A DNA stretch of 64,000 nucleotides from positions 5,720,501-5,784,500 of the forward strand of contig NC_015312.1 of assembly GCF_000196675.2 (NCBI RefSeq), written 5' to 3'. Positions 50,257 to 59,397 of the stretch are shown in pieces. This DNA is from Pseudonocardia benzenivorans CB1190. Lineage in GTDB: Bacteria > Actinomycetota > Actinomycetes > Mycobacteriales > Pseudonocardiaceae. The notes under the pieces were generated by a model that worked only from the letters and a program-made list of their open reading frames with translations, did not search any database and was not told the origin of the DNA. A program made the translations under genes and the position numbers. Each line of letters opens with the position of its first letter. Position 1 is the first letter of the stretch.

Positions 50257-51622
50257 GCTCCTCGGCGACCTCCATGACCGACTTCTTCGCGTCGCCGAAC
50301 AGCATCGCCGTGTGGTCGGCGTAGAACAGCGGGTTGTCGATGCCCGCGAAGCCCGAGTTCATGGACCGCTTGAGGACGATGACCGACCTCGAGTCGTCGA
50401 CGTTGAGCACCGGCATGCCGTAGATCGGGCTCGACGAGTCCGTCCGGGCCGCCGGGTTGGTGACGTCGTTCGCCCCGATCACCAGCGTCACGTCGGTGCG
50501 GGCGAACTCGTCGTTGATGTCGTCCATCTCCTTGAGGCTGTCGTAGGGCACATCGGCCTCCGCGAGCAGGACGTTCATGTGCCCGGGCATGCGCCCCGCG
50601 ACCGGGTGGATCGCGTACTTGACCTCGACGCCCTTGGCCTCCAGCAGCTTCGCCATGTCCTTGACGGCGTGCTGGGCCTGCGCGACGGCCATCCCGTAGC
50701 CCGGGACGACGACGACCTGGTTGGCGTAGGCCATCTGGATCGCCGCGTCGGCCGCCGAGGTCGACTTGACGGTGCGCTCGACGCCGTCGGCGCTCGGTGC
50801 CACGCCGCCACCGCCGAAGCCGCCCGCGACGATGGCCGGGATCGAGCGGTTCATCGCCTTGGCCATCAGGTTGGTGAGGATCGAGCCGGACGCGCCGACG
50901 ATCATGCCCGCGACGATCATCGCCGTGTTGTTCAGCGCGAGGCCCGCGGCCGCGGCCGACAGGCCGGTGAGCGCGTTGAGCAGCGAGATGACGACGGGCA
51001 TGTCCGCCCCGCCGATCGGGAACACGACCATCAGGCCCAGCACCGCGGCGAGGACCAGCAGCCCGATGATCCACAGCTCGGACGCCCCGCCGAGGCCCGC
51101 GACGACGGCGCACGCGATGGCGCCCAGCAGCAGCAGGAGGTTGACGACCTGCTGCGCCCTGCCCAGCCCCATGGGCCGGCCCGGGAGGATCTCCTGCAGC
51201 TTGCCGAAGGCGACCAGCGAGCCCCAGAACGAGATCGAGCCGATGATCGCGGCGAACAGCGACGCGACGACCACGTAGGTCGCGGTGCCGGTGAAGTGGT
51301 CCTCGGTGCGGAACTCCGACCAGGCGATCAACGCGACCGCACCGCCGCCGACACCGTTGAACAGCGCCACCATCTGCGGCATTGCGGTCATCTTGACCTG
51401 ACGCGCCGACGGGATGCCCAGCGCGGCACCGACGACGAGGCCGACGACGATCAGCAGCCAGTTGTGCTTGACCTGCAGCAGCGTGGCGACGACGGCGATC
51501 GTCATGCCGACCGCGGCGATCAGGTTGCCGCGCACTGCCGTCTTCGGTCCGGTCAGGCCCATCAGGCCGTAGATGAAGAGCGAGAACGCGACGATGTAGA
51601 GGATCGGGATGAGCGTGCTCAC
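50243..51622 (-). CDS. pntB: NAD(P) transhydrogenase subunit beta
   Basis: A 459-residue subunit. About nine membrane helices (1-270) form the proton channel (SLFIYGLMGLTGPKTAVRGN). The C-terminal NADP-binding domain (about 285-459) has VVVPGYGMAVAQAQHAVKDM, HPVAGRMPGHMNVLLAEADV and IGANDVTNPAAR. With the two alpha chains it moves hydride from NADH to NADP+ using the proton gradient. The GTG start overlaps the preceding stop by four bases. Confidence 0.97.
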   Translation of the reverse strand: MSTLIPILYIVAFSLFIYGLMGLTGPKTAVRGNLIAAVGMTIAVVATLLQVKHNWLLIVVGLVVGAALGIPSARQVKMTAMPQMVALFNGVGGGAVALIAWSEFRTEDHFTGTATYVVVASLFAAIIGSISFWGSLVAFGKLQEILPGRPMGLGRAQQVVNLLLLLGAIACAVVAGLGGASELWIIGLLVLAAVLGLMVVFPIGGADMPVVISLLNALTGLSAAAAGLALNNTAMIVAGMIVGASGSILTNLMAKAMNRSIPAIVAGGFGGGGVAPSADGVERTVKSTSAADAAIQMAYANQVVVVPGYGMAVAQAQHAVKDMAKLLEAKGVEVKYAIHPVAGRMPGHMNVLLAEADVPYDSLKEMDDINDEFARTDVTLVIGANDVTNPAARTDSSSPIYGMPVLNVDDSRSVIVLKRSMNSGFAGIDNPLFYADHTAMLFGDAKKSVMEVAEELKAL

Positions 51623-51969
51623 AGGTCAGCCCCGGCCTTTCCGTTGCTCTCCGGCTTCCCCGCCGATGCAGGGCTCGGCTCGGGGCGGGACTTGAACATG
51701 CCGAGCATGCGGTCGGTGACCAGGAAGCCGCCGATGACGTTGATCATCCCGAACGCGATGGCGACGACCAGCAGGATCGAGTCGACCACACCCGGGTTCT
51801 CGGTCGTGCCCAGTACGTAGAGACCACCGAGCAGGACGATGCCGTGGATGGCGTTCGTCCCCGACATCAGCGGCGTGTGCAGCGTGTTGGGGACCTTGGA
51901 GATGACGGCGAAGCCGACGAAGCCGGCCAGCACCAGGATCGCGATGTTCGCGAGCAGCCCGGATTCCAT
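51619..51969 (-). CDS. pntAB: NAD(P) transhydrogenase subunit alpha part 2 (membrane domain)
   Basis: A 116-residue protein with three membrane helices (LLANIAILVLAGFVGFAVIS, HGIVLLGGLYVLG, ILLVVAIAFGMINVIGGFLV) and the conserved PNTLHTPLMSGTNAIHGI. It is the separate membrane segment of the split alpha subunit. It overlaps pntAA by one base (TGATG) and pntB by four. Confidence 0.95.
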   Translation of the reverse strand: MESGLLANIAILVLAGFVGFAVISKVPNTLHTPLMSGTNAIHGIVLLGGLYVLGTTENPGVVDSILLVVAIAFGMINVIGGFLVTDRMLGMFKSRPEPSPASAGKPESNGKAGADL

Positions 51970-53075
51970 CAGTTCGCCACCTCCCGGGTGACGCACGACT
52001 TCGCGAGCACCTCGTCGTCCCAGTTCGGCGCGACCGCGCCGGTGTCGTCGAGCATCAGTTCCAGCAGCGCCGAGACGTTGCGCGAGTACAGCTCCGACGC
52101 GTGCTCGGGCATGGTCGCCGGCAGGTTCAGCGGCGAGGCGATCGTGACGTCGTGCTTGACGACGGTCCGGCCCGGCTCGGTGAGCTCGCAGTTGCCGCCG
52201 CTCTCCCCCGCGAGGTCGACGACGACGCTGCCCGGCTTCATGCCCTCGACCGCCTTGGCGGTGACCAGCGTCGGGGCGGTGCGGCCGGGGACGTTCGCCG
52301 TGGTGATGACGATGTCGAACCCGGTGATCGCCTCCTCGAGCCGCTTCTGCTGCTCGGCGCGTTCGGCCTCGGTGAGCTCGCGGGCGTACCCGCCCTCGCC
52401 GACGGCCTCGATCCCGAGATCCAACCACTGCGCGCCCAGCGAGCGCACCTGGTCGGCGACCTCGGGGCGGACGTCGTACCCGGTGGTGCGGGCGCCGAGC
52501 CGCTTCGCGGTGGCCAGCGCCTGCAGGCCCGCGACACCGACGCCCAGCACGAGCGCGGTCGCCGGCTTCACCGTGCCGGCCGCCGTCGTGAGCATCGGGA
52601 AGAAGCGTGTCGACTCCGACGCGGCCAGCAGCACCGCCTTGTACCCGGCGACGTTCGCCTGTGACGACAGCGCGTCCATCGACTGGGCGCGCGAGATCCG
52701 CGGCACCGACTCCATCGCGAAGGCCGTGACGCCGGCGGCCTTGAGCGCCGCCGTCGTCTCCTTGGCCGTCAGCGGCGCGAGGAAGCCGATCAACGTCGAC
52801 CCCGACGACAGCCGCCCGATCTCCTCCGACGTCGGCGGCGCCACCTTGACGACCACGTTCGCCGACCACGGGTCGCCGATGCGCGCGCCCGCCGCGGTGT
52901 ACAGCTCGTCAGGGATCAGGGCGCCCAGCCCGGCGCCCGACTCGACCACGACCTCGACCCCGCGGCCGCGGAGCTTCTCGATCACCTTGGGCACGAGCGC
53001 GACTCGGCGCTCTCCTTCACCCGCCTCGCGGGGCACACCCACCGAGGTGTGCGGCGCTCCGGCATCTGCACTCAT
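51969..53075 (-). CDS. pntAA: NAD(P) transhydrogenase subunit alpha part 1 (NAD-binding)
   Basis: A 368-residue soluble NAD(H)-binding domain of the AlaDH/PNT family. The N-terminal GVPREAGEGERRVALVPKVIEKL and the NAD fold ALVLGVGVAGLQALATAKRLGA are characteristic, and the mobile loop region follows VVVDLAGESGGNCELTEPG. First gene of pntAA-AB-B, which supplies NADPH. It is inserted between map and infA. Confidence 0.96.
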   Translation of the reverse strand: MSADAGAPHTSVGVPREAGEGERRVALVPKVIEKLRGRGVEVVVESGAGLGALIPDELYTAAGARIGDPWSANVVVKVAPPTSEEIGRLSSGSTLIGFLAPLTAKETTAALKAAGVTAFAMESVPRISRAQSMDALSSQANVAGYKAVLLAASESTRFFPMLTTAAGTVKPATALVLGVGVAGLQALATAKRLGARTTGYDVRPEVADQVRSLGAQWLDLGIEAVGEGGYARELTEAERAEQQKRLEEAITGFDIVITTANVPGRTAPTLVTAKAVEGMKPGSVVVDLAGESGGNCELTEPGRTVVKHDVTIASPLNLPATMPEHASELYSRNVSALLELMLDDTGAVAPNWDDEVLAKSCVTREVAN

Positions 53076-53150
53076 GGGCAGAACTTAGACCACGCACGAC
53101 GAAAGACCAGCGGGCTCGCGTCACACGAACGCAACGACCGCAGGTCAGGC

Positions 53151-53171
53151 GATCCTCATTAGACGAGGATC
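53151..53171. promoter_or_regulatory. Inverted repeat upstream of the pnt operon
   Basis: GATCCTC (53151-53157) and GAGGATC (53165-53171) flank ATTAGAC, 76 bp before the pntAA start and 91 bp after map. Placement suits an operator in the pnt promoter or a weak map terminator. The surrounding 186-bp gap shows nothing else clear. Confidence 0.4.
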
Positions 53172-53261
53172 ACTTTCGCGAGGTTCCGCCCGCGACCCTG
53201 CAATCGTCGCCCACAGGACGGGCGTACTGCAAGGCGGATGCGGCGAGCGTCACCCCGCCGG

Positions 53262-54086
53262 CTACGCCGCGGTGAGCACCCACGGTCCGTCGTCGGTGAT
53301 CGCGACGGTGTGCTCCCAGTGCACGGCCCGCTTGCCGTCGGCGGTGACGACGGTCCAGCCGTCGTCGAGCTCGCGGGTCTGGGGCTCGCCCGCGGTGATC
53401 ATGGGCTCGATGGCCAGCGCCATCCCCGGCCGCAGCCGCAGCCCGTGGCCGGCGTCGCCGAAGTTCGGCAGGAACGGGTCCATGTGCATCGACGTCCCGA
53501 TGCCGTGGCCGCCGTACTCCGCGACGATCCCGTAGTCGGCGCCGTCGCGGTACGCGGCCTTCTCGACGGCCGTCTGCACGGCGTGCGAGATGTCGGTGAG
53601 CCGCCCCCCGGGCAGCGCCGCCGCGATTCCCGCCTGCAGCGACTCCGCGCACGCGGCCGACAGCGCGCGGTCGGCAGCCGAGACCTCACCGATCTCCAGC
53701 GTCACCGCCGCGTCCCCGTGCCAGCCCTCGACGATCGCGCCGCAGTCCACCGACACCAGGTCGCCCTCGGCGAGGACCTGGGCCGCCGACGGGATGCCGT
53801 GCACGATCTGATCGTTCACCGAGGCGCAGATCGACGCCGGGTACCCGTGGTAGCCCAGGAACGACGGGACGCCGTTGCCGTCGCGGATGGTCTGCTCGGC
53901 GAGCGCGTCGAGATCGGCCGTGCTCACGCCCGGCTTCGCCAACGTCGTCACCGCCTCGAGGGTCCGGGCGACGAGCAGGCCCGCCACACGCATCGCCTCG
54001 AGCTCGCCGCGCGTCTTCACCTCGACGTCACGGCCTCGGAACCGGGCCAGAGCCCCCCGTACGCCGCCCCGTCCCTCGCCGTTCAT
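53262..54086 (-). CDS. map: Methionine aminopeptidase, type I
   Basis: A 274-residue enzyme removing N-terminal Met. Substrate His in FLGYHGYPAS, metal ligands D in VSVDCGAIV and HGDAAVT, H in GGHGIGTSMH, E in LAIEPMI and E in HWEHTVAI are all present. It has a short basic N-terminal extension before VEVKTRGELEAM. It lies 72 bp after adk, in the secY-adk-map order. Confidence 0.97.
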   Translation of the reverse strand: MNGEGRGGVRGALARFRGRDVEVKTRGELEAMRVAGLLVARTLEAVTTLAKPGVSTADLDALAEQTIRDGNGVPSFLGYHGYPASICASVNDQIVHGIPSAAQVLAEGDLVSVDCGAIVEGWHGDAAVTLEIGEVSAADRALSAACAESLQAGIAAALPGGRLTDISHAVQTAVEKAAYRDGADYGIVAEYGGHGIGTSMHMDPFLPNFGDAGHGLRLRPGMALAIEPMITAGEPQTRELDDGWTVVTADGKRAVHWEHTVAITDDGPWVLTAA

Positions 54087-54158
54087 CGACGCTCCTCGCT
54101 CGTGCCGCGTCCGCCCGGCCCCGCCGGAGGCCGGACGGTGTCGGCGTCTCGGGTCGTG

Positions 54159-54707
54159 TCAGCGTTCGGGCAGTGCCGCGAACACCCGGTCGGTGATCTC
54201 GGCGACCTCGCCGACGGCGTCCACGGTGACGAGCCGGTCGCGGTAGTAGTCCAGCAACGGCGCGGTCTCGTCGCGGTAGACCTGCTGCCGGTTGCGGATG
54301 ACGTCCTCGGTGTCGTCCGAACGTCCACGCGCGAGCAGCCGCTCGACGACGACGTCCTCCGGCACCTGCAGCTCGACGACCGCGTCGAGCTCGTCGCCGG
54401 TCTCGGCGAGGATCTCGGCCAGCGCGTCGGCCTGCGCGGTGGTGCGCGGGAAACCGTCGAGCAGGAAGCCCTTGGCGGCGTCGGGGTCGGCGAGCCGGGC
54501 CTTGACCATCCCGACGGTCACCGAGTCCGGGACCAGGTTGCCGGCGTCCATGTACCCCTTGGCCTCGAGACCCAGCGGCGTCTCGCCCGCGAGGTTGGCC
54601 CGGAACAGGTCACCCGTCGAGATGTGGGGAATGCCGAGCTGCTCGGCGATCCGCACCGCCTGGGTGCCCTTGCCCGCTCCCGGCGGACCGACCAGAACGA
54701 GTCGCAC
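54159..54707 (-). CDS. adk: Adenylate kinase
   Basis: A 182-residue AMP kinase. The GTG at 54707 puts the P-loop VGPPGAGKGT at residues 5-14; the longer upstream frame is not homologous. AMP-binding STGDLFRANL and GFPRTTAQ follow. The LID is short (ARGRSDDTEDVIRNR), the actinobacterial form without zinc cysteines. It lies between secY and map. Confidence 0.97.
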   Translation of the reverse strand: MRLVLVGPPGAGKGTQAVRIAEQLGIPHISTGDLFRANLAGETPLGLEAKGYMDAGNLVPDSVTVGMVKARLADPDAAKGFLLDGFPRTTAQADALAEILAETGDELDAVVELQVPEDVVVERLLARGRSDDTEDVIRNRQQVYRDETAPLLDYYRDRLVTVDAVGEVAEITDRVFAALPER

Positions 54708-54836
54708 GCGAAACCAACCTCCCTGTGAACACGATCGCGGTGGTGCCGAACGTCGCCGGCGGGGTGCGGCGGGCGGCGGGACGGGGCAGCGCACGGCTGC
54801 GGGTGACGCGCCGCGCTGACTGCCGTCCATCGCACC

Positions 54837-56153
54837 TTAACGCAGGAAACCCTCGTAGTTCCGCTGCATGAGCTGGCTCTCGATCTGCTTCACAGTGTCG
54901 AGGCCGACACCGACCATGATCAGCACGGCCGTGCCGCCGAAGGGGAAGTTCTGGTTCTGCCCGCTGCCGGTGATCCCGAGGAAGAAGTTCGGCAGGACCG
55001 CGATGATGCCCAGGTACAACGAGCCGGGCAGCGTGATGCGCGACAGGACGAAGTTCAGGTACTCGGCCGTCGGTCTGCCGGGCCGGATGCCCGGGATGAA
55101 GCCGCCGAACTTCTTCATCTCGTCGGCCCGCTCGTCGGGGTTGAACGTGATGCCGACGTAGAAGTACGTGAAGAAGATGATCAGTGCCACGTACAGCACG
55201 ATGTGCAGCCAGTTCGACTGGTCGACGAGGTAGGTCTGCACGAACTGCTGGAACCAGCCGGAGCCGTCGCTGCCGCCCGCGAGCTGGGCGATCAGGCTCG
55301 GGAGGTAGAGCAGCGAGCTGCCGAAGATGACCGGGATGACGCCGGCCTGGTTGACCTTCAACGGCAGGTAGGTCGACGTGCCGCCGTACATCCGGCGGCC
55401 GACCATGCGCTTGGCGTACTGGACCGGGATCCGCCGCTGGCCCTGCTCGACGAAGACGACGCTCGCGATGATGGCCAGGCCGAACACGCAGACACCGGCG
55501 AAGACCAGGCCGCCGGAGTTGTCGAGGATGTTCTTGCCCTCGGCCGGGATGCGGTGCGCGATCGAGGCGAAGATCAGCAGCGACATGCCGTTGCCGATGC
55601 CGCGCTCGGTGACCTGCTCGCCCAGCCACATGACGACCGCGGTGCCCGCCGTCATCACGATGACCATGACCGCGAGGGCGAAGACGCTGGTGTCGGGAAT
55701 GACGGGCAGCGAGCAGCCCTGGAACAGCACGCCCCGGACCGCGAGCGCCACGATGCCCGTGGCCTGCAGGACCGCGAGCGCGATGGTGAGGTAGCGGGTG
55801 TACTGGGTCAGCTTGTTCTGACCCGACTGCCCTTCCTTCTTCAGCTGCTCGAACCGCGGGATGACGACCGTGAGCAGCTGGACGATGATGCTCGCCGTGA
55901 TGTACGGCATGATGCCCAGCGCGAGGATCGACAGCTGGAGCAGCGCACCGCCGGAGAACAGGTTGATCAGCGAGTAGACGCCCGAGTTCTCGCCACCCTC
56001 GACCTGCTGGATGCACTGCTGGACGTTCGGGAAGGACACCCCGGGGGACGGGATGTTCGCCCCCAGGCGGTACACGGCGACGATGCCCAGCGTGAAGAGG
56101 ATCTTCTTCCGTAGGTCTGGCGTCGTCAGTGCTGACCGGAACGCGCTGAGCAC
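54837..56153 (-). CDS. secY: Preprotein translocase subunit SecY
   Basis: A 438-residue channel protein with ten membrane helices. Hallmarks are LGANIPSPG with the first helix, the plug region LINLFSGGALLQLSILALGI, the cytoplasmic loop FGGFIPGIRPGRPTAEYL (ribosome/SecA contact) and the end IESQLMQRNYEGFL. The GTG start follows AGGAGGGG. The 246-bp gap to rplO (56154-56399) holds no gene and may contain a separate promoter. Confidence 0.98.
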   Translation of the reverse strand: MLSAFRSALTTPDLRKKILFTLGIVAVYRLGANIPSPGVSFPNVQQCIQQVEGGENSGVYSLINLFSGGALLQLSILALGIMPYITASIIVQLLTVVIPRFEQLKKEGQSGQNKLTQYTRYLTIALAVLQATGIVALAVRGVLFQGCSLPVIPDTSVFALAVMVIVMTAGTAVVMWLGEQVTERGIGNGMSLLIFASIAHRIPAEGKNILDNSGGLVFAGVCVFGLAIIASVVFVEQGQRRIPVQYAKRMVGRRMYGGTSTYLPLKVNQAGVIPVIFGSSLLYLPSLIAQLAGGSDGSGWFQQFVQTYLVDQSNWLHIVLYVALIIFFTYFYVGITFNPDERADEMKKFGGFIPGIRPGRPTAEYLNFVLSRITLPGSLYLGIIAVLPNFFLGITGSGQNQNFPFGGTAVLIMVGVGLDTVKQIESQLMQRNYEGFLR

Positions 56154-56399
56154 TCGGGCCCCTCCTACTACGTCGGCGGCACTCCGCCGGTGGCCGGTTC
56201 GACCGGCTGGTGATGGTCCGGCGGCGCCGCCCCCGCGGCGACGGTGTCCCGCCGCGGACGGTGTCGGCGCCTCTCCGGCCCGCTGCCGTCGCCCGCGAGC
56301 CGCGGCGACGGACCCGAGCGACTCTAACAGCGACGACGCCGCCCGTTCCCGGCCCCCGTACGACGAGGGGACCAGCGGGAACGAGCGGCGTCGGTCGGA

Positions 56400-56849
56400 C
56401 TACAGCTCGGTGGTGGACCCGCCGGCTGCGGCGATCTTCTCCTTGGCGCTGCCGGAGAACTTGTGCGCCGACACGGTGAGCGCGACGCCGTCGAGCTCGC
56501 CGTCGCCGAGCACCTTGACGAGCTCGTTGCGGCGGACCGCACCGGCGGCCACGAGCTCGGCCGGGCCGACCTCGCCGCCCTCGGGGAAGAGCACCGCGAG
56601 GTCGCCGACGTTGACGACCTGGTACTCGACCCGGAACCGGTTCTTGAAGCCCTTCAGCTTGGGCAGCCGCATGTGCAGGGGCATCTGCCCACCCTCGAAG
56701 GCCGGCGAGACGGTCTTGCGTGCCTTGGTGCCCTTGGTACCGCGGCCGGCCGTCTTGCCCTTGCTGCCCTCACCGCGACCGACCCGCGTCTTGGCGGTCT
56801 TGGCCCCCGGCGCCGGGCGCAGGTGGTGGACCTTGATGGTGTCGCTCAT
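56400..56849 (-). CDS. rplO: 50S ribosomal protein L15
   Basis: A 149-residue late-assembly protein. KVHHLRPAPGAKTAKTRVGRG, GGQMPLHMRLPKLKGFKN and VTVSAHKFSGSAKEKI-like C-terminus are typical. The ATG at 56849 overlaps the rpmD stop (TGATG). Confidence 0.97.
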   Translation of the reverse strand: MSDTIKVHHLRPAPGAKTAKTRVGRGEGSKGKTAGRGTKGTKARKTVSPAFEGGQMPLHMRLPKLKGFKNRFRVEYQVVNVGDLAVLFPEGGEVGPAELVAAGAVRRNELVKVLGDGELDGVALTVSAHKFSGSAKEKIAAAGGSTTEL

Positions 56850-57055
56850 CAGGAGCTCACCTCCTCCACCGTCACGAGGTGCCGCACGGTGTTGATCATG
56901 CCGCGAACCTGGGGGTTGTCGTCCCACTCCGCGGTCTGACGGATCTTGCGAAGCCCGAGGGACTTCAGGGTCTCGCGCTGGTTCTGCTTGCGCCCGATGG
57001 CACTGCGGACCTGCGTGACCTTCAGCTTCTTGCCCTGCTGTTCCGTCGATGCCAT
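56849..57055 (-). CDS. rpmD: 50S ribosomal protein L30
   Basis: A 68-residue protein (KKLKVTQVRSAIGRKQNQRE, TLKSLGLRKIRQTAEWDDNP, ending HLVTVEEVSS). The ATG at 57055 lies five bases after rpsE and gives the normal L30 length. Confidence 0.96.
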   Translation of the reverse strand: MASTEQQGKKLKVTQVRSAIGRKQNQRETLKSLGLRKIRQTAEWDDNPQVRGMINTVRHLVTVEEVSS

Positions 57056-57060
57056 GTCGC

Positions 57061-57696
57061 TCACGCCCTCGCAGCCGCGGCGGCCTCGGCGCGAGCACGC
57101 AGCATGGACGCCGGTGCGACGTCCTCCAGCGGCAGGCCGCGGCGGGCCGCGACCTCCTCCGGACGCTGGATCTGCTTGAGCGCCGCGATGGTCGCGTGGA
57201 CGACGTTGATCGCGTTGTCGCTGCCGAGCGACTTCGACAGGATGTCGTGGATACCGGCGCACTCCAGGACCGCGCGGACGGGGCCACCGGCGATGACACC
57301 GGTACCGGGGCTGGCCGGGCGCAGCATGACCACGCCCGCCGCCGCCTCGCCCTGGACCCGGTGCACGATCGTGCCGCCGATGCGCGGGACGCGGAAGAAG
57401 TTCTTCTTCGCCTCCTCGACACCCTTGGCGATCGCGGCCGGGACCTCCTTGGCCTTGCCGTAGCCGACGCCCACGAGGCCGTCGCCGTCGCCGACGATCA
57501 TCAGCGCGGTGAAGCTGAAGCGCCGACCACCCTTGACGACCTTGGCCACGCGGTTGATCGTGACCAGTCGCTCGATGTACGGGGTCTTGTCCTGGGCCGC
57601 CCCGCCACGGCCTCCGTCGCGGCGGTCCCGGCGGTCGCGGTTGTCGCCGCTGCCGCCACCGGGGCCTCCGCCGTCACGCCGCGTACGTCCCGGCAT
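57061..57696 (-). CDS. rpsE: 30S ribosomal protein S5
   Basis: A 211-residue protein at the mRNA entry site. A Gly/Arg/Asp-rich N-terminal extension (1-38) typical of actinobacteria precedes the double-stranded RNA-binding domain (YIERLVTINRVAKVVKGGRR, GDGDGLVGVGYGKAKEVPAA) and the C-terminal domain (GTGVIAGGPVRAVLECAGI, SDNAINVVHATIAAL). Confidence 0.97.
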   Translation of the reverse strand: MPGRTRRDGGGPGGGSGDNRDRRDRRDGGRGGAAQDKTPYIERLVTINRVAKVVKGGRRFSFTALMIVGDGDGLVGVGYGKAKEVPAAIAKGVEEAKKNFFRVPRIGGTIVHRVQGEAAAGVVMLRPASPGTGVIAGGPVRAVLECAGIHDILSKSLGSDNAINVVHATIAALKQIQRPEEVAARRGLPLEDVAPASMLRARAEAAAAARA

Positions 57697-57736
57697 CAGA
57701 CGTTCCCTTCACTACTGTGGATGAACTTCGCGGTCA

Positions 57737-58159
57737 TCAGAACTCCAGCCCGCCCTCGCGGGCGGCGTCGGCCAGTGCCGCGATCCGGCCGTGGTAGCCG
57801 TTGCCGCCGTGGTCGAAGACGACCGCGTCGATGCCCGCCGACTTGGCGCGGGCCGCGATCAGCTCGCCGACCTTGGCGGCCTTGGCCTTCTTGTCGCCCT
57901 CGACCGACGCGACGTCGGCCTCGAGGGTCGACGCGGCCGCCAGCGTGTGGCCGGCCAGGTCGTCGATCAGCTGCACGAACACGTGCCGCGAGCTGCGCTT
58001 GACGGCCAGCCGCGGACGGGCCGGCGTGCCGGCGATCTTCTTGCGCAGCCGCGCGTGCCGGCGCGTCCGCGCCACCCGGCGGGTGCTCGAGATGTTCGAG
58101 GCGGCACGCTTCTTGGCGTTGGCCGACGTCGAGGTCTGAGTCGATGCTGTCTGGGCCAT
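57737..58159 (-). CDS. rplR: 50S ribosomal protein L18
   Basis: A 140-residue 5S-rRNA-binding protein. ATG 58159 overlaps the rplF stop (TGATG), and a GTG at 58162 just upstream is an alternative. Family motifs RHARLRKKIAGTPARPRLAV, RSSRHVFVQLIDD and VVFDHGGNGYHGRIAALADA are intact. The first 20 residues are a Thr/Ser/Ala extension. Confidence 0.97.
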   Translation of the reverse strand: MAQTASTQTSTSANAKKRAASNISSTRRVARTRRHARLRKKIAGTPARPRLAVKRSSRHVFVQLIDDLAGHTLAAASTLEADVASVEGDKKAKAAKVGELIAARAKSAGIDAVVFDHGGNGYHGRIAALADAAREGGLEF

Positions 58160-58698
58160 CACTTACCCGTCTTTCCGACCTTGCGGCGGACGACCTCGCC
58201 CGCGTACCGCACGCCCTTGCCCTTGTAGGGCTCGGGCTTGCGGATCTTGCGGATGTTGGCGGCGGTCTCGCCCACGAGCTGCTTGTCGATGCCCGAGACA
58301 GAGAACTTGGTCGGCGACTCGACGGCGAACGTGATGCCCTCGGGCGGCGTGACGACGACCGGGTGGCTGAAGCCCAGCGCGAACTCCAGGTTCGAACCCT
58401 TGAGCGCGACGCGGTAACCGACGCCGACGATCTCGAGCTTCTTCTCGTAGCCGGCGGTGACGCCGACGACGAGGTTGTTGACCAGCGTGCGCGACAGGCC
58501 GTGGTAGGCCTTGCTGCGGCGCTCGTCGTCAGGGCGCTTCACCAGCACCGTGCCGTCGTCACCGCGCTCGACGGTGATCGGCTCGATGACGGTGTGCGAC
58601 AGGGTGCCCTTGGGACCCTTGACCGTGACGGTGCGGCCCTCGATGGCCACGTCGACGCCCGCCGGAACGGTGATCGGCAGTTTCCCGATGCGCGACAT
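58159..58698 (-). CDS. rplF: 50S ribosomal protein L6
   Basis: A 179-residue two-domain protein near the factor-binding centre (MSRIGKLPITVPAGVDVAIE, KGPKGTLSH, LEIVGVGYRVALKG, and KPEPYKGKGVRYAGEVVRRK). ATG 58698 is the standard start. It overlaps rplR by one base. Confidence 0.98.
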   Translation of the reverse strand: MSRIGKLPITVPAGVDVAIEGRTVTVKGPKGTLSHTVIEPITVERGDDGTVLVKRPDDERRSKAYHGLSRTLVNNLVVGVTAGYEKKLEIVGVGYRVALKGSNLEFALGFSHPVVVTPPEGITFAVESPTKFSVSGIDKQLVGETAANIRKIRKPEPYKGKGVRYAGEVVRRKVGKTGK

Positions 58699-58714
58699 CG
58701 TTACTTCTCCCTTC

Positions 58715-59113
58715 TCACCAGACGTAGGCGAGGACTTCCCCGCCCACGCCGTCCCGGTTGGCCTGGCGGTCCGTGAGGAGGCCCTTCGACGTCGAGATGA
58801 TCGCGACGCCGAGGCCACCCAGGACCCGCGGCAGGTTGCTGGACTTCGCGTAGACCCGCAGGCCGGGCTTGGAGACCCGGCGCACACCGGCGATGCTGCG
58901 CTCCCGGTTGCGGCCGTACTTGAGCTCGATCACGAGGGACTTGCCGACCTCGGCGTCCTCGGTGTGGTGCGAGGCGATGTAGCCCTCCTTCTGAAGGATC
59001 TCCGCGATGGCGACCTTCAGCTTGGAGTGGGGCATCACGACGCGGTCGTGGTAGGCCGAGTTCGCGTTGCGCAGACGGGTCAGCATGTCTGCGATCGGAT
59101 CGGTCATCGTCAT
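58715..59113 (-). CDS. rpsH: 30S ribosomal protein S8
   Basis: A 132-residue primary 16S-binding protein (MTDPIADMLTRLRNANSAYH, SRPGLRVYAKS-like, GVAIISTSKGLLTDRQA). ATG 59113 or the second Met at 59107 both fit; the latter matches the family start. The S8 target mimic that represses spc operons in E. coli was not sought. Confidence 0.97.
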   Translation of the reverse strand: MTMTDPIADMLTRLRNANSAYHDRVVMPHSKLKVAIAEILQKEGYIASHHTEDAEVGKSLVIELKYGRNRERSIAGVRRVSKPGLRVYAKSSNLPRVLGGLGVAIISTSKGLLTDRQANRDGVGGEVLAYVW

Positions 59114-59205
59114 GGTGACGTCACTACTTTCCCGCCCTGGTTCCCCCTGGCCGGAGAACTGGACTCCGTCGGGGGCCTGTGGCGATCAGGAAAAGCAGCT
59201 GGCTC

Positions 59206-59391
59206 TTACCAGCTGGACTTGCTCACACCGGGCAGCTCGCCCGCGTGCGCCATCTGGCGCACGCAGACGCGGCACAGCCCGAACTTGCGCAGGACCGCAC
59301 GCGGGCGGCCGCACTTCTGGCAGCGCGTGTAGCCGCGGACCTTGAACTTCGGGGTCCTGGCGGCCTTGATCACCAATGCCTTCTTGGCCAT
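59206..59391 (-). CDS. rpsN: 30S ribosomal protein S14, type Z (zinc-binding)
   Basis: A 61-residue zinc-binding S14 with CQKCGRPRAVLRKFGLCRVC (two CxxC pairs, about residues 24-43) and the end GELPGVSKSSW. It lies seven bases after rplE. Type Z in the spc operon is usual for actinobacteria. Confidence 0.97.
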   Translation of the reverse strand: MAKKALVIKAARTPKFKVRGYTRCQKCGRPRAVLRKFGLCRVCVRQMAHAGELPGVSKSSW

Positions 59392-59397
59392 GGCGGG

